DNA of 64,000 nt, taken from an uncultured Chlamydia sp. GTDB taxonomy: Bacteria; Chlamydiota; Chlamydiia; Chlamydiales; Simkaniaceae. This document shows positions 1 to 8,120 of the stretch, one piece after another. Under the pieces are notes generated by a model. The model did no database searches, had not been told where the DNA came from, and saw only the letters and a program-made list of their open reading frames with translations. Position numbers and translations under genes: made by a program. Numbering within the stretch: the first letter of the stretch is position 1; each line of letters starts with the position of its first letter. The stretch lies in contig CAMGYI010000002.1 in assembly GCA_946127115.1 (NCBI GenBank), positions 186,001 to 250,000 on the forward strand. Reading direction: 5' to 3'.

Positions 1-535
1 CTCCAAGAGATGGTCCTGCTCCACAAATGATTGCCGGTATTCCTCGAAACTTTCCTGCTAGGGACTTCCCTCTTTTAACTTCATCCTTCATTAGGAGGTT
101 CTCAAAAACGTTCGACATCAGAGGAATTCCAAAGTCATTGTACAGACAAAGAGTGAGTTCTGTTCCCAAAATCCATTCACCTAACGTATTGGGATTGCCC
201 CCCATTAACTCCCATGGTTTAAAGAGGTGTTCCCACGCATACGGACGGTATTCGCTACCAATTTTCAAACGGGGATGATCCATTAATGGAAGAAAAATAT
301 TGTGAAGGATCTGGGGATCTTTAGGAATAAGATAGATTTTTCTAGAGGGTTTTTTATCAAGCCACTCCAAGATCTTTTGTTGCCATGGGAGAGGACCGAG
401 AGCATAGAGATAAAGTGCTACAGTTTCACTTTTAGGGGGGGGGAGATCAACAAAAGGGATCTCCCTCCTTTTCTCAGTTCGGAGTTCTAGAGCAAATAGG
501 GGATTTTTCTTATCGAGCATTCTTAAGAGATTCAT
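1..535 (-). CDS. DUF115/MptE-like (Maf-type) protein, N-terminal part; cut by window edge
   Basis: Reading the minus strand from an ATG at 535 gives an open frame of 178 codons that runs off the window without a stop. The visible part ends in AIICGAGPSLG, the hallmark nucleotide-binding start of the DUF115 / 'motility-associated factor glycosyltransferase' (MptE-like) family. The preceding ~165 residues are the variable N-terminal part of that family. Members are linked to glycosylation or pterin pyrophosphorylation, but the function in chlamydiae is not known to me. The start overlaps the end of the preceding minus-strand gene by 26 bases, so the two are probably translationally coupled. No clear Shine-Dalgarno sequence is visible. 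Confidence 0.7.
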   Translation of the reverse strand, partial: MNLLRMLDKKNPLFALELRTEKRREIPFVDLPPPKSETVALYLYALGPLPWQQKILEWLDKKPSRKIYLIPKDPQILHNIFLPLMDHPRLKIGSEYRPYAWEHLFKPWELMGGNPNTLGEWILGTELTLCLYNDFGIPLMSNVFENLLMKDEVKRGKSLAGKFRGIPAIICGAGPSLG

Positions 536-956
536 AGGAGGGCAACTGATTCCTTTCTTTAATAGAAGAATCGCTTTCCCATCGTAATAGGAATCCCTCA
601 TCATTGGCAAGACAAATTAGTGGGGCCTTGATATAGGCATTATACCCAAGGGCCTGCACAAACATCTTTTTCTGAAGGGGCATTGCTTTACATTCGATGA
701 GAAGAAGAGGACGAAGGGTTTCGGATTCAAGGCACAAAATATCAATGCGACGGTTGGGGACTTTCTCTTCCAACACTTGGGGAAGCTCTGACAATTTTTT
801 CTCAATAACAACCGCATGAGGTGGGTACCCCAATTGATTCACAAGATGACCCAAAATTTTTTGCCGAACCATTTCCTCAGGAAGCGCATCAACCCATTTC
901 TTCCGAATTGGATCATAAATCTGCTTACGTTGGGGAGACGACACCATAACTGCCAT
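510..956 (-). CDS. small PD-(D/E)XK protein with type I restriction R-subunit N-terminal (HSDR_N_2-like) fold
   Basis: This 148-residue protein consists almost entirely of the HSDR_N-type domain. It has the conserved KIYDPIRKKWV opening and the nuclease-fold signature Asp72 followed by Glu88-Cys-Lys90, matching D-x(n)-E-x-K. Stand-alone versions are widespread in bacteria and have no helicase or methylase partner. None is encoded here, so it is not a restriction system. The fold and active-site residues suggest a nuclease or nucleic-acid-binding role; the substrate is unknown. It lies between hpf (32-base overlap) and the DUF115 gene (26-base overlap), suggesting one transcript. A second in-frame ATG at 947 is a possible alternative start. 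Confidence 0.75.
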   Translation of the reverse strand: MAVMVSSPQRKQIYDPIRKKWVDALPEEMVRQKILGHLVNQLGYPPHAVVIEKKLSELPQVLEEKVPNRRIDILCLESETLRPLLLIECKAMPLQKKMFVQALGYNAYIKAPLICLANDEGFLLRWESDSSIKERNQLPSYESLKNAR

Positions 957-1551
957 TACGCCGGCGATAGATTATCTTAAGCGTCTGTTCCTCTTCTGAT
1001 CGGTAGATCATAAAATGATCATTCGATAGCTCCATCTTCATGACCGCTTCATCTATAGTAAGATTTTTCAGAAAACGTTTTTTCTTCTTAATCACCTTTG
1101 GAAGCGCATAATTCTCTTTCAAAGACTCGTTATTCGCATCGATTATCTCTTGATTGATTTCCTCAATCTCATGATGAGCGTGCTCGAGGACATTAATCTC
1201 CATTTCAGTGACAGACACCCCTTTTGCATGGTGGTCCTGAATCCGGCTCTTCCACTTTCGAAGTTTGGCATAGAGACGCTCAAATGCTTTATCGATAGAG
1301 GCATACAAATTTTCTGTAATGGCATGGACATTCACTTTGAAGTGAGAGAATTTCATGATAACATCAACCGTGTGATTCAATTTTTGCACATCGAGATTGA
1401 CCCTAACATCAATGATATGAGTCGAAAGAGCTTCGATCCTAGAAATCTTCTCCTCAACATAATCCCGAATCGGCTTCGTAACTTCAATATGCTTTCCAAT
1501 GATGTTAACGGTGTATTCTTGGTGATCAAATTTTTTAGAGTTATCGGTCAT
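925..1551 (-). CDS. hpf: ribosome hibernation-promoting factor, long form
   Basis: This 208-residue protein has the two-part layout of long-form HPF. An N-terminal RaiA/YfiA-type domain (about residues 12-110, opening YTVNIIGKHIEVTKPIRDYV) binds the 30S decoding region. A C-terminal dimerisation domain (about 150-208) ends with IYRRRNGSYGVVSP, the typical closing segment. Long-form HPF alone produces inactive 100S ribosome dimers under stress; in chlamydiae this would suit the resting elementary body (inference). A sigma-70-like promoter lies just upstream. It heads a run of three overlapping minus-strand genes. Confidence 0.9.
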   Translation of the reverse strand: MTDNSKKFDHQEYTVNIIGKHIEVTKPIRDYVEEKISRIEALSTHIIDVRVNLDVQKLNHTVDVIMKFSHFKVNVHAITENLYASIDKAFERLYAKLRKWKSRIQDHHAKGVSVTEMEINVLEHAHHEIEEINQEIIDANNESLKENYALPKVIKKKKRFLKNLTIDEAVMKMELSNDHFMIYRSEEEQTLKIIYRRRNGSYGVVSPT

Positions 1552-1576
1552 GTTTTAACCCCTTGGTTGACCCGTT

Positions 1577-1606
1577 ATTCTAACCAAATCTTGAGTTTAA
1601 TTCCAA
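1577..1606 (-). promoter_or_regulatory. predicted sigma-70/66-type promoter for hpf
   Basis: Read on the minus strand, TTGGAA (1601-1606) and TAGAAT (1577-1582) are separated by 18 bases, 26 bases upstream of the hpf ATG. A 6-bp inverted repeat (TTGGTT/AACCAA) lies partly within the short leader. Assigned by eye. Confidence 0.5.
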
Positions 1607-1801
1607 AAAATTTAAATCGCAACAAGTCTAGCCATCTCTAAAACAGTAGCGATGGTTGATATAACTCTCAAGTTGCAGTGTACCTTTGCGAATCCAGAAA
1701 TATTTAATCGGTATCACAAACTAGCAATATTATCTTTATAGATAGACACTCTTTTCTTAAGATTGAGGTTATCAAAAAAATAACCACAAAACCACGGATA
1801 A

Positions 1802-1875
1802 CGCACCGAAAAGGACTCGAACCTCCAACCACCTGATCCGAAGTCAGGTACTCTATCCAATTGAGCTATCGGTGC
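1802..1875 (-). tRNA. tRNA-Arg (anticodon UCG)
   Basis: The minus strand folds into a complete 74-nt cloverleaf. The acceptor stem is GCACCGA/TCGGTGC with discriminator G. The D arm contains AGCTCAATTGGATAGAG, the anticodon stem is CCTGA/TCAGG with loop CTTCGGA, and the T arm carries GGTTCGAGTCC. The anticodon TCG decodes CGA. No CCA is encoded. It sits head-to-head with recO, whose upstream in-frame ATG overlaps it. Confidence 0.93.
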
Positions 1876-1913
1876 AATTGCAAAAATTGTATCAAAAGTG
1901 CAATATTCTTGCA

Positions 1914-2594
1914 ATGACAACTAAACGCGTTGAGGGTGTGGTATTGCGTGCCACTCCCTATAAAGAAAATGATCGAATTTTGACATTGCTCACCCCTGAT
2001 CGTGGAGTGATTAGTCTCTATGTGCGGAGACTTTCAAAGAATAAACCAGCAGTGCTTAACCTCACTACTCCCCTTTGCCGCGCTGAATTTGTTTTTAAAA
2101 AAGGACGGACCGAGCTCTACCATTTTTTAGATGGAACCATTATTGATCTTCACCTTCCCTTGCGCCGCTCCTACCGCCATCTAGATATTGCAGGAAAAAT
2201 CCTCCAAGCAATTTTAAAAACCCAGATGCCAGGAAAAGACTCCTGTGCTCTCTATCTTTTATTAATCAGTTTTTTGAAAAAACTCCCGAAAGCAAAAGAA
2301 CCCGAGACTTTCTGGGCCACGTTTCAACTCAAGATTCTTAAACACGAAGGTCTCCTAGAAATCACTAAGAATTGCCTTTCGTGTGCATCAGCCCTTGCTA
2401 TGCAAATTCTAAACGGAGAGAGTCGTTGCGCCCGATGTGGAGGAGAGCTCGGATTCCCCTTCAAAGACGAAGAGTGGAAAACCCTTTGCACCTTGTTTGA
2501 TGCACGGAGTTTTGACCCTCTACTTGCTCTCAAACTCTCCCCATCTCTCACCAATGGAATCGATGCTTGTTTCCGAAGTGCAATCATGTTATGA
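1914..2594 (+). CDS. recO: DNA repair protein RecO
   Basis: RecO loads RecA onto gaps together with RecR and RecF. The N-terminal OB-fold segment (residues 1-80) contains the family pattern GVVLRATPYKENDRILTLLTPDRG. The C-terminal half carries a zinc-ribbon motif with Cys154-x2-Cys157 and Cys172-x2-Cys175, as in many bacterial RecO proteins. An in-frame ATG exists at 1872, but it lies inside the divergent tRNA-Arg gene and adds a non-family extension. I therefore place the start at 1914, giving 226 residues, close to the usual length. It is transcribed alone; the following 170 bases hold no convincing gene. Confidence 0.88.
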   Translation: MTTKRVEGVVLRATPYKENDRILTLLTPDRGVISLYVRRLSKNKPAVLNLTTPLCRAEFVFKKGRTELYHFLDGTIIDLHLPLRRSYRHLDIAGKILQAILKTQMPGKDSCALYLLLISFLKKLPKAKEPETFWATFQLKILKHEGLLEITKNCLSCASALAMQILNGESRCARCGGELGFPFKDEEWKTLCTLFDARSFDPLLALKLSPSLTNGIDACFRSAIML

Positions 2595-2768
2595 TGAAAA
2601 TCATACCATTTCCCAAAGATAAATTGCCGAATTGATGCAGAGATGTTTATGGGAAAATTGGGTATGGAGATCGAAAATAACCACTTGCTGGTTAGTGAGA
2701 TCAAAGGCAAAGTTTTTAACTAAAAAAAATCAAGATCAATTCATCACTTTATTTTTGGGAATGGTATT

Positions 2769-4226
2769 ATGTTGAAAGATGAAAGCTTACTCCGAACAGA
2801 CAGCTACATCCATGGAAAGTGGGTGAAGGGAAAGAGAACATTTCCCGTTTTCAATCCTTTTGATGGGAAAAAAGTCGCTGATATCTCAGAAGTGGGAGGA
2901 AAAGAGGCAAAGGATGCCATTGGATGCGCCCACAAAGCTTTTGAATCTTGGAAAAATACCAGCGCCCGAGAGAGGGGAGATCTTCTCAGAAAGTGGAACG
3001 CACTCATGAATAAAAACTGGGAAGACCTTGCAACCCTTCTCACTTTAGAACAGGGGAAACCTTATGAACAGTCGACCCATGAGCTCATGGGGAATAATGG
3101 GTTTTTCAATTGGCATGCCGAAGAAGCAAAAAGACTCACTGGCCTCACTATTTTGTCTCCCGATCCGAACCGCCGCTTCATGACGCTCAAGCAACCTGTT
3201 GGCGTTGTCGCTGTCGTCACCCCATGGAACTTTCCTTCGGTTCTTCCGATTCAAAAGTGCGCCCCCGCCTTGGCGGCTGGTTGTACTATTGTAATGAAAC
3301 CTGCAGAAGACACTCCCCTATCAGCCCTTGCTCTCGCTGAACTTGCTGATCGCGCGGGAATTCCTCCGGGTGTTTTCAACGTCCTCACCTGCAAGGATCC
3401 TCATGAAGTGGGATACGAACTCTCGCATAACCCTCTAGTTCGAAAGTTCACTTTTACCGGATCGACCGCAGTTGGTAAAACGCTGATCAGCGCTGCGGGA
3501 AATACTGTGAAAAATGTCACGATGGAACTTGGTGGAAACTGTCCTGCCGTGATCTTTGATGATGCCGATGTCAACAAGGCGGTCCAAGGAACCTTCTGGT
3601 TTAAGTTTTACAATGCAGGGCAGTGCTGCAACAATATCAATCGTTTCTTGGTTCACAAGAATGTCCACGATCAGTTTGTTGACAAGTTCAAAAAAATGAT
3701 GAAAGAGCACCTCCGCCTAGGAAATGGCCTTGATAAAAACACCTCTGTTGGCCCTCTAATTAATGAAGAAGGGATTGCCAAATGCGAGTTCCTTGTTGAC
3801 GATGCCCTCTCAAAAGGAGCCACTGCTATTCTTGGAGGAACCCGCTCTACAATTGGAAAACTTCTCTATGAACCCACCCTTCTTGTCGATATGGATCCCA
3901 AGATGAAGATGTATCGTGATGAAGTTTTCGGCCCTGTTGCTCCTATCTACCGCTTCTCAGATGAGGAAGAAGCGATCAAAATGTCCAACGATACCAACTA
4001 TGGACTTGCTGCCTACATTTTCAGTGAAAATATTGGACGCACCTGGAGAGTAGCTGAGAGTTTTGAAGCAGGAGCCGTTGGCGTTAATACAACCGATGTG
4101 GTGTCCGAGGTTCTCCCCTTCGGCGGATGGAAAGAGTCGGGGCTCGGCAGGGAAAACGGTGTCCAAGACAGTCTTAATGCTTACTGCGAAACTAAATCTC
4201 TGATCATTGCTGGCATCCAAAAATAG
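2769..4226 (+). CDS. gabD: NAD(P)-dependent aldehyde dehydrogenase, succinate-semialdehyde dehydrogenase type
   Basis: A full-length 485-residue ALDH-superfamily protein. The N-terminal coenzyme domain has VAVVTPWNFPSV and MKPAEDTPLSALAL. The catalytic segment contains Glu253 in MELGGNCP and a Cys pair at 286-287 in GQCC; by position Cys287 is the nucleophile. The closing LPFGGWKESGLGRENG motif matches the GabD/SSADH branch, so oxidation of succinate semialdehyde to succinate is the best guess. That would feed an incomplete TCA cycle. Substrate specificity cannot be read from sequence. The gene stands alone, with a 174-base gap to recO and 240 bases downstream without an obvious gene. Confidence 0.82.
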   Translation: MLKDESLLRTDSYIHGKWVKGKRTFPVFNPFDGKKVADISEVGGKEAKDAIGCAHKAFESWKNTSARERGDLLRKWNALMNKNWEDLATLLTLEQGKPYEQSTHELMGNNGFFNWHAEEAKRLTGLTILSPDPNRRFMTLKQPVGVVAVVTPWNFPSVLPIQKCAPALAAGCTIVMKPAEDTPLSALALAELADRAGIPPGVFNVLTCKDPHEVGYELSHNPLVRKFTFTGSTAVGKTLISAAGNTVKNVTMELGGNCPAVIFDDADVNKAVQGTFWFKFYNAGQCCNNINRFLVHKNVHDQFVDKFKKMMKEHLRLGNGLDKNTSVGPLINEEGIAKCEFLVDDALSKGATAILGGTRSTIGKLLYEPTLLVDMDPKMKMYRDEVFGPVAPIYRFSDEEEAIKMSNDTNYGLAAYIFSENIGRTWRVAESFEAGAVGVNTTDVVSEVLPFGGWKESGLGRENGVQDSLNAYCETKSLIIAGIQK

Positions 4227-4466
4227 TTTAATAGTCCGCAACGTCCTCCATTGTGGAATAGGTAACACCAATTAATACTTTACTAAACTAGCTAACACCT
4301 CCTTAAAAAATTGCATCATAATGAAATACACAAGGAGATTCACCTTTAGTCGATAGTATTTTAAGCCCCTTTCCTTTAAGATTTATTGAAACCCATATAA
4401 GGAATGTTTTTAACTTTTTTTATTCTTCGTTCGTGATAGAGTGGGAAAAAACTTTGAGGCTTTGGC

Positions 4467-4898
4467 ATGTACATACTACTCTGTCTTCTTTCTTGGTTCA
4501 CCTTGGGCTGGATCTCGTCTAGAATGGCTAGACGGCGTGGAAGAAACCCCACAATTTGGTTTTTTATTGGAGTTGTTCTAGGAGTGATCTCATTAATTGT
4601 TCTGTACTTTCTCCCTCCGAAAGAAACTCTAGCAACTGCAATGGCAGCTCCGATGCAAAAAGCGGCGGTTCCCGTTTCTCCGAATGAGGAAATTTCCAGA
4701 AAACCTCCAGAAAAGCTTTGGTATTATCTAAATTCAGAAAAGGTTCAATTTGGCCCGATGAGTTTCTATGCCCTTCAAGAAGCTTGGAACGATGACAAAA
4801 TCACTGCATCGACCTATATTTGGAATGAAGACATGGAAAATTGGGTTCGCCTTGAAAATCTCATTGACCTCCATGCGCTCATAAGAAACGCCCCTTAA
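4467..4898 (+). CDS. membrane-anchored GYF_2 (DUF4339) domain protein
   Basis: A 143-residue protein. A hydrophobic N-terminus (residues 1-16), an Arg-rich turn (RMARRRGRN) and a second membrane segment (about 29-48, IWFFIGVVLGVISLIVLYFL) are followed by a Pro/Ala-rich linker. The C-terminal GYF_2-type domain (about 88-140) has the pattern LWYYLNSEKVQFGPMSFYAL, then W, TYIWNEDMENWV. In other bacteria GYF_2 domains sit at the end of membrane proteins of unknown role and are thought to bind proline-rich peptides. The stop codon is embedded in a terminator shared with the convergent rpsN. Confidence 0.72.
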   Translation: MYILLCLLSWFTLGWISSRMARRRGRNPTIWFFIGVVLGVISLIVLYFLPPKETLATAMAAPMQKAAVPVSPNEEISRKPPEKLWYYLNSEKVQFGPMSFYALQEAWNDDKITASTYIWNEDMENWVRLENLIDLHALIRNAP

Positions 4899-4914
4899 AC
4901 CAAGGGGCTTTAAT
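4890..4914. terminator. Rho-independent, possibly bidirectional terminator
   Basis: GCCCCTT (4890-4896) pairs with AAGGGGC (4902-4908) around a 5-base loop and is followed by TTTAAT. It lies between the convergent GYF_2 gene and rpsN and includes the GYF_2 stop codon. Confidence 0.7.
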
Positions 4915-4944
4915 GCTTCAAGTCAGGAATAGTCAGAAACTCCC

Positions 4945-5250
4945 TTACCAAGAGGATTTTGTAACTCCCGGGACCAGACCAGCAAGGGCCATCTCACGGA
5001 AACATAAACGAGATAAGTTAAATTTACGAAGGTATCCGCGGCACCGACCTGTAAGACGGCAGCGGTTGCGGAGACGAATTTTTGATGAGTTTGGAGAAAG
5101 CTTATTAAGCTTATCTTGAGCATCCATTCGTTCTTCATTACTCACACTAAGATTCCGAACGATTTTTTTGAGTTCTTGTCGTTGCTCCCACTTCATTCGA
5201 ACGAGTCTCTCACGTCTCTTCTCTTTTTCGATCATTGCTTTTCTAGCCAT
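4945..5250 (-). CDS. rpsN: 30S ribosomal protein S14
   Basis: A 101-residue zinc-independent long-form S14, a component of the small-subunit head. It opens [17 protein letters not shown] and closes with [19 protein letters not shown] and [13 protein letters not shown], the diagnostic S14 C-terminus. It is 7 bases downstream of rpmJ in a two-gene operon, the same pairing (L36 then S14) as in Chlamydia. Confidence 0.96.
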   Translation of the reverse strand: MARKAMIEKEKRRERLVRMKWEQRQELKKIVRNLSVSNEERMDAQDKLNKLSPNSSKIRLRNRCRLTGRCRGYLRKFNLSRLCFREMALAGLVPGVTKSSW

Positions 5251-5257
5251 AGTCTTC

Positions 5258-5395
5258 CTATTTTTTTCTAGCTGGTCCTTTCTGTCGTTGCTTACGGTTG
5301 GGATTCCGCTTGTTGATCACATAGAGTCGCCCCCGCCGTCTAACAGCTTTATCCCCCTTATTGGGATCTGCTTTCACAGATGCACGCACTTTCAT
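5258..5395 (-). CDS. rpmJ: 50S ribosomal protein L36 (Cys-less form)
   Basis: A 45-codon gene, start ATG at 5395. The protein runs [16 protein letters not shown], then [20 protein letters not shown]. It matches the Chlamydia-type L36, in which the four zinc-binding Cys/His residues of the common form are absent and the C-terminus is extended (KGPARKK). It is followed by rpsN after 7 bases and has a strong promoter upstream. Confidence 0.95.
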   Translation of the reverse strand: MKVRASVKADPNKGDKAVRRRGRLYVINKRNPNRKQRQKGPARKK

Positions 5396-5427
5396 AAGTA
5401 AATCCTACATTTCAGATAGTAGCAGCC

Positions 5428-5456
5428 AGTATAACGAATCCTCTATTTCTTGACAA
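5428..5456 (-). promoter_or_regulatory. predicted promoter for rpmJ-rpsN
   Basis: On the minus strand, TTGTCA (5451-5456) and TATACT (5428-5433) are separated by exactly 17 bases, 32 bases upstream of the rpmJ ATG. This is a near-consensus sigma-70-family site. Confidence 0.7.
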
Positions 5457-5462
5457 TACCAT

Positions 5463-5498
5463 TAAAAAAATAAAAAAATGTTGTGGCTTGAACCACAA
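5463..5498 (-). terminator. Rho-independent terminator on the minus strand
   Basis: Read on the minus strand, TTGTGG-TTCAAG-CCACAA forms a 6-bp hairpin followed by CA and two long T tracts (plus-strand A runs at 5463-5478). It ends just before the -35 box of the rpmJ promoter, so it must terminate transcription arriving from 5500-5640, where no protein gene is visible. Confidence 0.65.
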
Positions 5499-5636
5499 AG
5501 TGCCGCCTACTCGTGCTATCAACCTTGAAAAAAAGTAAGAGGCCAAGGTAAGCTACCTTAGCGAAGGGATGAAGCAAAGTAGACACGTTAATTCTTATAG
5601 AGATGGCTGGTATAAAGCTTAGGTAGTACTTCGGGG
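5499..5636 (-). ncRNA. candidate small RNA between two ribosomal-protein promoters
   Basis: This interval lies between the plus-strand rpmH promoter (5637-5665) and the minus-strand terminator at 5463-5498. It contains no minus-strand ATG and no convincing ORF. It contains several complementary pairs: ACCTTG/CAAGGT, AAGGTA/TACCTT and a longer-range CTACT/AGTAG near the ends. Together with the dedicated terminator, this suggests a short minus-strand RNA of at most about 180 nt. I could not match it to SRP RNA (no GGAAG/AGCAGCC apical motif), tmRNA, RNase P RNA or 6S RNA, and no clear minus-strand promoter is seen. Confidence 0.28.
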
Positions 5637-5665
5637 TTGAACCTATTTCACAATTTGTGTAGAAT
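5637..5665 (+). promoter_or_regulatory. predicted promoter for rpmH-rnpA
   Basis: TTGAAC (5637-5642) and TAGAAT (5660-5665) are separated by 17 bases, 34 bases upstream of the rpmH ATG. Confidence 0.65.
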
Positions 5666-5699
5666 GGCTCTTCGCTAGAAAATAAAGAGTTTACAGATA

Positions 5700-5834
5700 A
5701 TGAAACAGACTTATCAACCCAGTAAGCGACGACGTAAAAAAACCCACGGGTTTCGTTCTCGCATGAAGACTGTAAGTGGGCGCAGGCTCATTAACAAAAA
5801 ACGAGGAAAAGGGCGGAAGCGTCTTGCTGCGTGA
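5700..5834 (+). CDS. rpmH: 50S ribosomal protein L34
   Basis: A 44-residue, extremely basic protein with the L34 signature: [20 protein letters not shown], then [11 protein letters not shown] and RGKGRKRL. L34 is a large-subunit protein almost always encoded directly upstream of rnpA, as here. Its TGA stop overlaps the GTG start of rnpA (GTGA), so the two are translationally coupled. Confidence 0.96.
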   Translation: MKQTYQPSKRRRKKTHGFRSRMKTVSGRRLINKKRGKGRKRLAA

Positions 5835-6208
5835 AATTAAACTTTTCAAAACTGCAACGTCTCCTCGCTAGGCGTGAGTTTCGTGAGGTATATCATCGAG
5901 GAAGAAAGTTTGTGGGTCATCGGCTAACATTCTTTTATCTCCTAAAAGACCCATGCTCTCCCCGACTAGGAATCACGATTACAAAAAAATGGGGAAAGGC
6001 CCATGACCGTAACCGCTTCAAGAGAGTTGTTCGAGAAGGATTTCGTAAGTCCTACCCGGAGCTCAATCCTGGGCTCACACTGAACGTACACCCTCGTGAG
6101 GGATACAAAGATCTCAGCGCAGAGGAAGTTACAATGGAATTAAAACGATTGAGCAAGTCTTGTGTCCAAGCTAAATCCGAACCAACAAAAAGCAGTCACC
6201 ACCACTGA
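5831..6208 (+). CDS. rnpA: ribonuclease P protein component
   Basis: A 125-residue basic protein that assists RNase P RNA in 5' maturation of tRNAs. It has the family N-terminus ([17 protein letters not shown]) and the RNR motif Arg60-Asn61-Arg62 within [17 protein letters not shown]. The GTG start at 5831 is fixed by the 4-base overlap with rpmH. Its 3' end overlaps the following helicase gene by 47 bases. Confidence 0.93.
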   Translation: MKLNFSKLQRLLARREFREVYHRGRKFVGHRLTFFYLLKDPCSPRLGITITKKWGKAHDRNRFKRVVREGFRKSYPELNPGLTLNVHPREGYKDLSAEEVTMELKRLSKSCVQAKSEPTKSSHHH

Positions 6209-8120
6209 AGGCCACGTCCTCATTCTTGCAGGAGCAGGGAGTGGAAAAACGCGAGTCCTCGTTCATCGAATTGCCCATCTCATCCGAAATAAAAATGTCT
6301 CTCCTGCTGCAATTCTTGGTCTTACATTCACCAATAAAGCAGCGGAAGAGATGCGAGAGCGGGTTACAAATCTTGTTTCCATTGAAGAAGCACAGCAAGT
6401 TTCCCTTTCCACTTTCCACAGCTTTTGCATGAAAATACTTCGAAAGGAGATTCACCGCCTGGGATTTACCAAAAACTTCTCCTTATACGATGAAAAGGAC
6501 ATGCGCCGCCTCATCAAGCAAGTGGCAGAAGAACTTTTCGAGGGAGAAGAACTTTTTCTAGAACCCATCATCACGGCAATTTCTTATATAAAAGGAAAAG
6601 GACTCGCAGCCGAAGACTTTCCAAAAACAAATGACCCAAAGCAAGATGCCTTTATCAAAGAAGTCTATGAATCCCTTCGAATTGCAATGCGGGCCTACAA
6701 TGCACTAGACTTTGATAGTCTTCTTACCCTTACCGTTGAGCTCTTTGAAAGCTTCCCAGAGATCCTTGAAAAATATCAAGACCGTTTCCGATATATTATG
6801 ATCGATGAGTATCAGGATACTAACCCCACCCAATACCGCCTCGCCTCCCTCCTGTCTAAAAAATATCATAACCTCTGTGTTGTCGGGGATGACGACCAAT
6901 CAATCTACGCCTGGAGGGGAGCCGAAATTGAGCATATTCTCAACTTCCCTGCGGAAACCACCATTAAACTCGAACAAAACTACCGCTCAACCTCCCGCAT
7001 TTTAGAAGCTGCAAATGCGGTAATTAAAAATAATGTCCACAGGCACGAAAAGGTTCTGCAAACCAATGCTGCGGAAGGAGAAACCCTTGAGATTTTTAAT
7101 GCCCCTTCTGAACAAGAAGAAGTAGAATCAGTAATCCGGCGCCTCCTCCAATTCCGAGAAGAAAAAAATTATCGATGGAAGGACATTGCTATTCTCTACC
7201 GCTCTAACAATTTTGTCCGCTCCTTCGAACTCTCTCTCATGCAGACCGTATGGAGAAGTGAAGAACAGTGGGTTCGAGGAATCCCTTATCAAGTCTTTGG
7301 TGGGATGGGTTTTTTTGAACGGGGTGAAGTAAAAGATTTGATGGCTTATCTGCGAATCATTTCGAACCCCAAAGACCAGGAGGCTCTCCTCCGCATTATC
7401 AATTATCCCAGACGAGGCATCTCTGATAAAACTCTCGATACTATCACCCAATTCAACCGTCGTAAACGTCTCCCTCTTCTCGCTGTCATGAAAGAAATTG
7501 CTCAAGATAACCATCCCGAACTTTTCCTAACCTCTAGAGGATCACAAGGGATTGCTAATTTCGTAATTCTATACCAAGAAATGACAGAAAAGTTTCAGTC
7601 CCTTTCTCTCTCCCAAGGACTCAAATGGCTCCTCGAAAAAATCGACTACAGAACAGCTTTAATGAATGAGTTTAAAACCGACGCGGTTCAAAAAGCGAAA
7701 TGGGAAAATATTCAAGCCTTTCTCTCCGCAATACAAACCTATGAAAAAGGGGAAGGAACTTCTCTTCATGATTTTCTTTCCTCTTCATTGCTCACCAACC
7801 ATAATGACAGAAAGAATACCCTTTTTGGAAGCAACAAACTCAGCCTCATGACGTTTCATAGTGCTAAAGGACTCGAATTCCCCGCTGTTTTTCTAGTTGG
7901 CCTTGAGGATCACTTGATCCCCCATCTTAAATCTCAGACAAAAGAAGGAATTGAAGAAGAGCGCCGCCTTCTCTACGTTGCGATCACCCGCGCGATGGAA
8001 ACCTTATGTCTCAGCATGTCCCGAACACGAACAACACACGGAAAGATTGTCAGTTGCAGCCCCTCCCGCTTTCTCTTTGAAATCCCTAAAGAGATTCTGA
8101 AGGTAACATTCTGGAAATAA
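6162..8120 (+). CDS. uvrD: UvrD/PcrA/Rep-type ATP-dependent DNA helicase
   Basis: A 652-residue superfamily 1A 3'-5' helicase. Motifs occur in order: Walker A GAGSGKT (24-30), TFTNKAAEEMRERV (Ia), DEYQDTNPTQY (II), GDDDQSIYAWRGA (III), LEQNYRST (IV), TFHSAKGLEFPAVFLVGLED (V) and LLYVAITRA (VI). It is shorter than E. coli UvrD (720) because the C-terminal tail is reduced. Whether it acts in mismatch/excision repair or replication restart cannot be decided. The GTG start at 6162 lies inside rnpA. The 3' end overlaps the convergent thioredoxin-like gene by 35 bases. Confidence 0.92.
   Translation: MSKLNPNQQKAVTTTEGHVLILAGAGSGKTRVLVHRIAHLIRNKNVSPAAILGLTFTNKAAEEMRERVTNLVSIEEAQQVSLSTFHSFCMKILRKEIHRLGFTKNFSLYDEKDMRRLIKQVAEELFEGEELFLEPIITAISYIKGKGLAAEDFPKTNDPKQDAFIKEVYESLRIAMRAYNALDFDSLLTLTVELFESFPEILEKYQDRFRYIMIDEYQDTNPTQYRLASLLSKKYHNLCVVGDDDQSIYAWRGAEIEHILNFPAETTIKLEQNYRSTSRILEAANAVIKNNVHRHEKVLQTNAAEGETLEIFNAPSEQEEVESVIRRLLQFREEKNYRWKDIAILYRSNNFVRSFELSLMQTVWRSEEQWVRGIPYQVFGGMGFFERGEVKDLMAYLRIISNPKDQEALLRIINYPRRGISDKTLDTITQFNRRKRLPLLAVMKEIAQDNHPELFLTSRGSQGIANFVILYQEMTEKFQSLSLSQGLKWLLEKIDYRTALMNEFKTDAVQKAKWENIQAFLSAIQTYEKGEGTSLHDFLSSSLLTNHNDRKNTLFGSNKLSLMTFHSAKGLEFPAVFLVGLEDHLIPHLKSQTKEGIEEERRLLYVAITRAMETLCLSMSRTRTTHGKIVSCSPSRFLFEIPKEILKVTFWK

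Noticed and set aside
27-490. Two plus-strand ORFs of 83 and 62 codons
   Set aside because: They are shadows of the minus-strand DUF115-type gene that runs off the window edge.
510-956. Restriction-modification system
   Set aside because: Only the small HSDR_N-type domain is present; no methylase, specificity or helicase subunit is nearby.
1150-1641. 163-codon plus-strand ORF
   Set aside because: It lies antisense to hpf, whose protein is clearly recognisable; the ORF has no family features.
2595-2768. Short plus-strand frames between recO and the dehydrogenase
   Set aside because: Fewer than 50 codons, no family resemblance and no ribosome-binding site.
5451-5480. TTGACA on the plus strand as a promoter for an RNA in 5480-5630
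   Set aside because: At 17-base spacing the -10 position is only A residues; the same bases make a better minus-strand rpmJ -35 box.
5499-5636. SRP (4.5S), tmRNA or 6S RNA identity for the unexplained interval
   Set aside because: None of their signature motifs is present on either strand; only a generic candidate RNA is supported.
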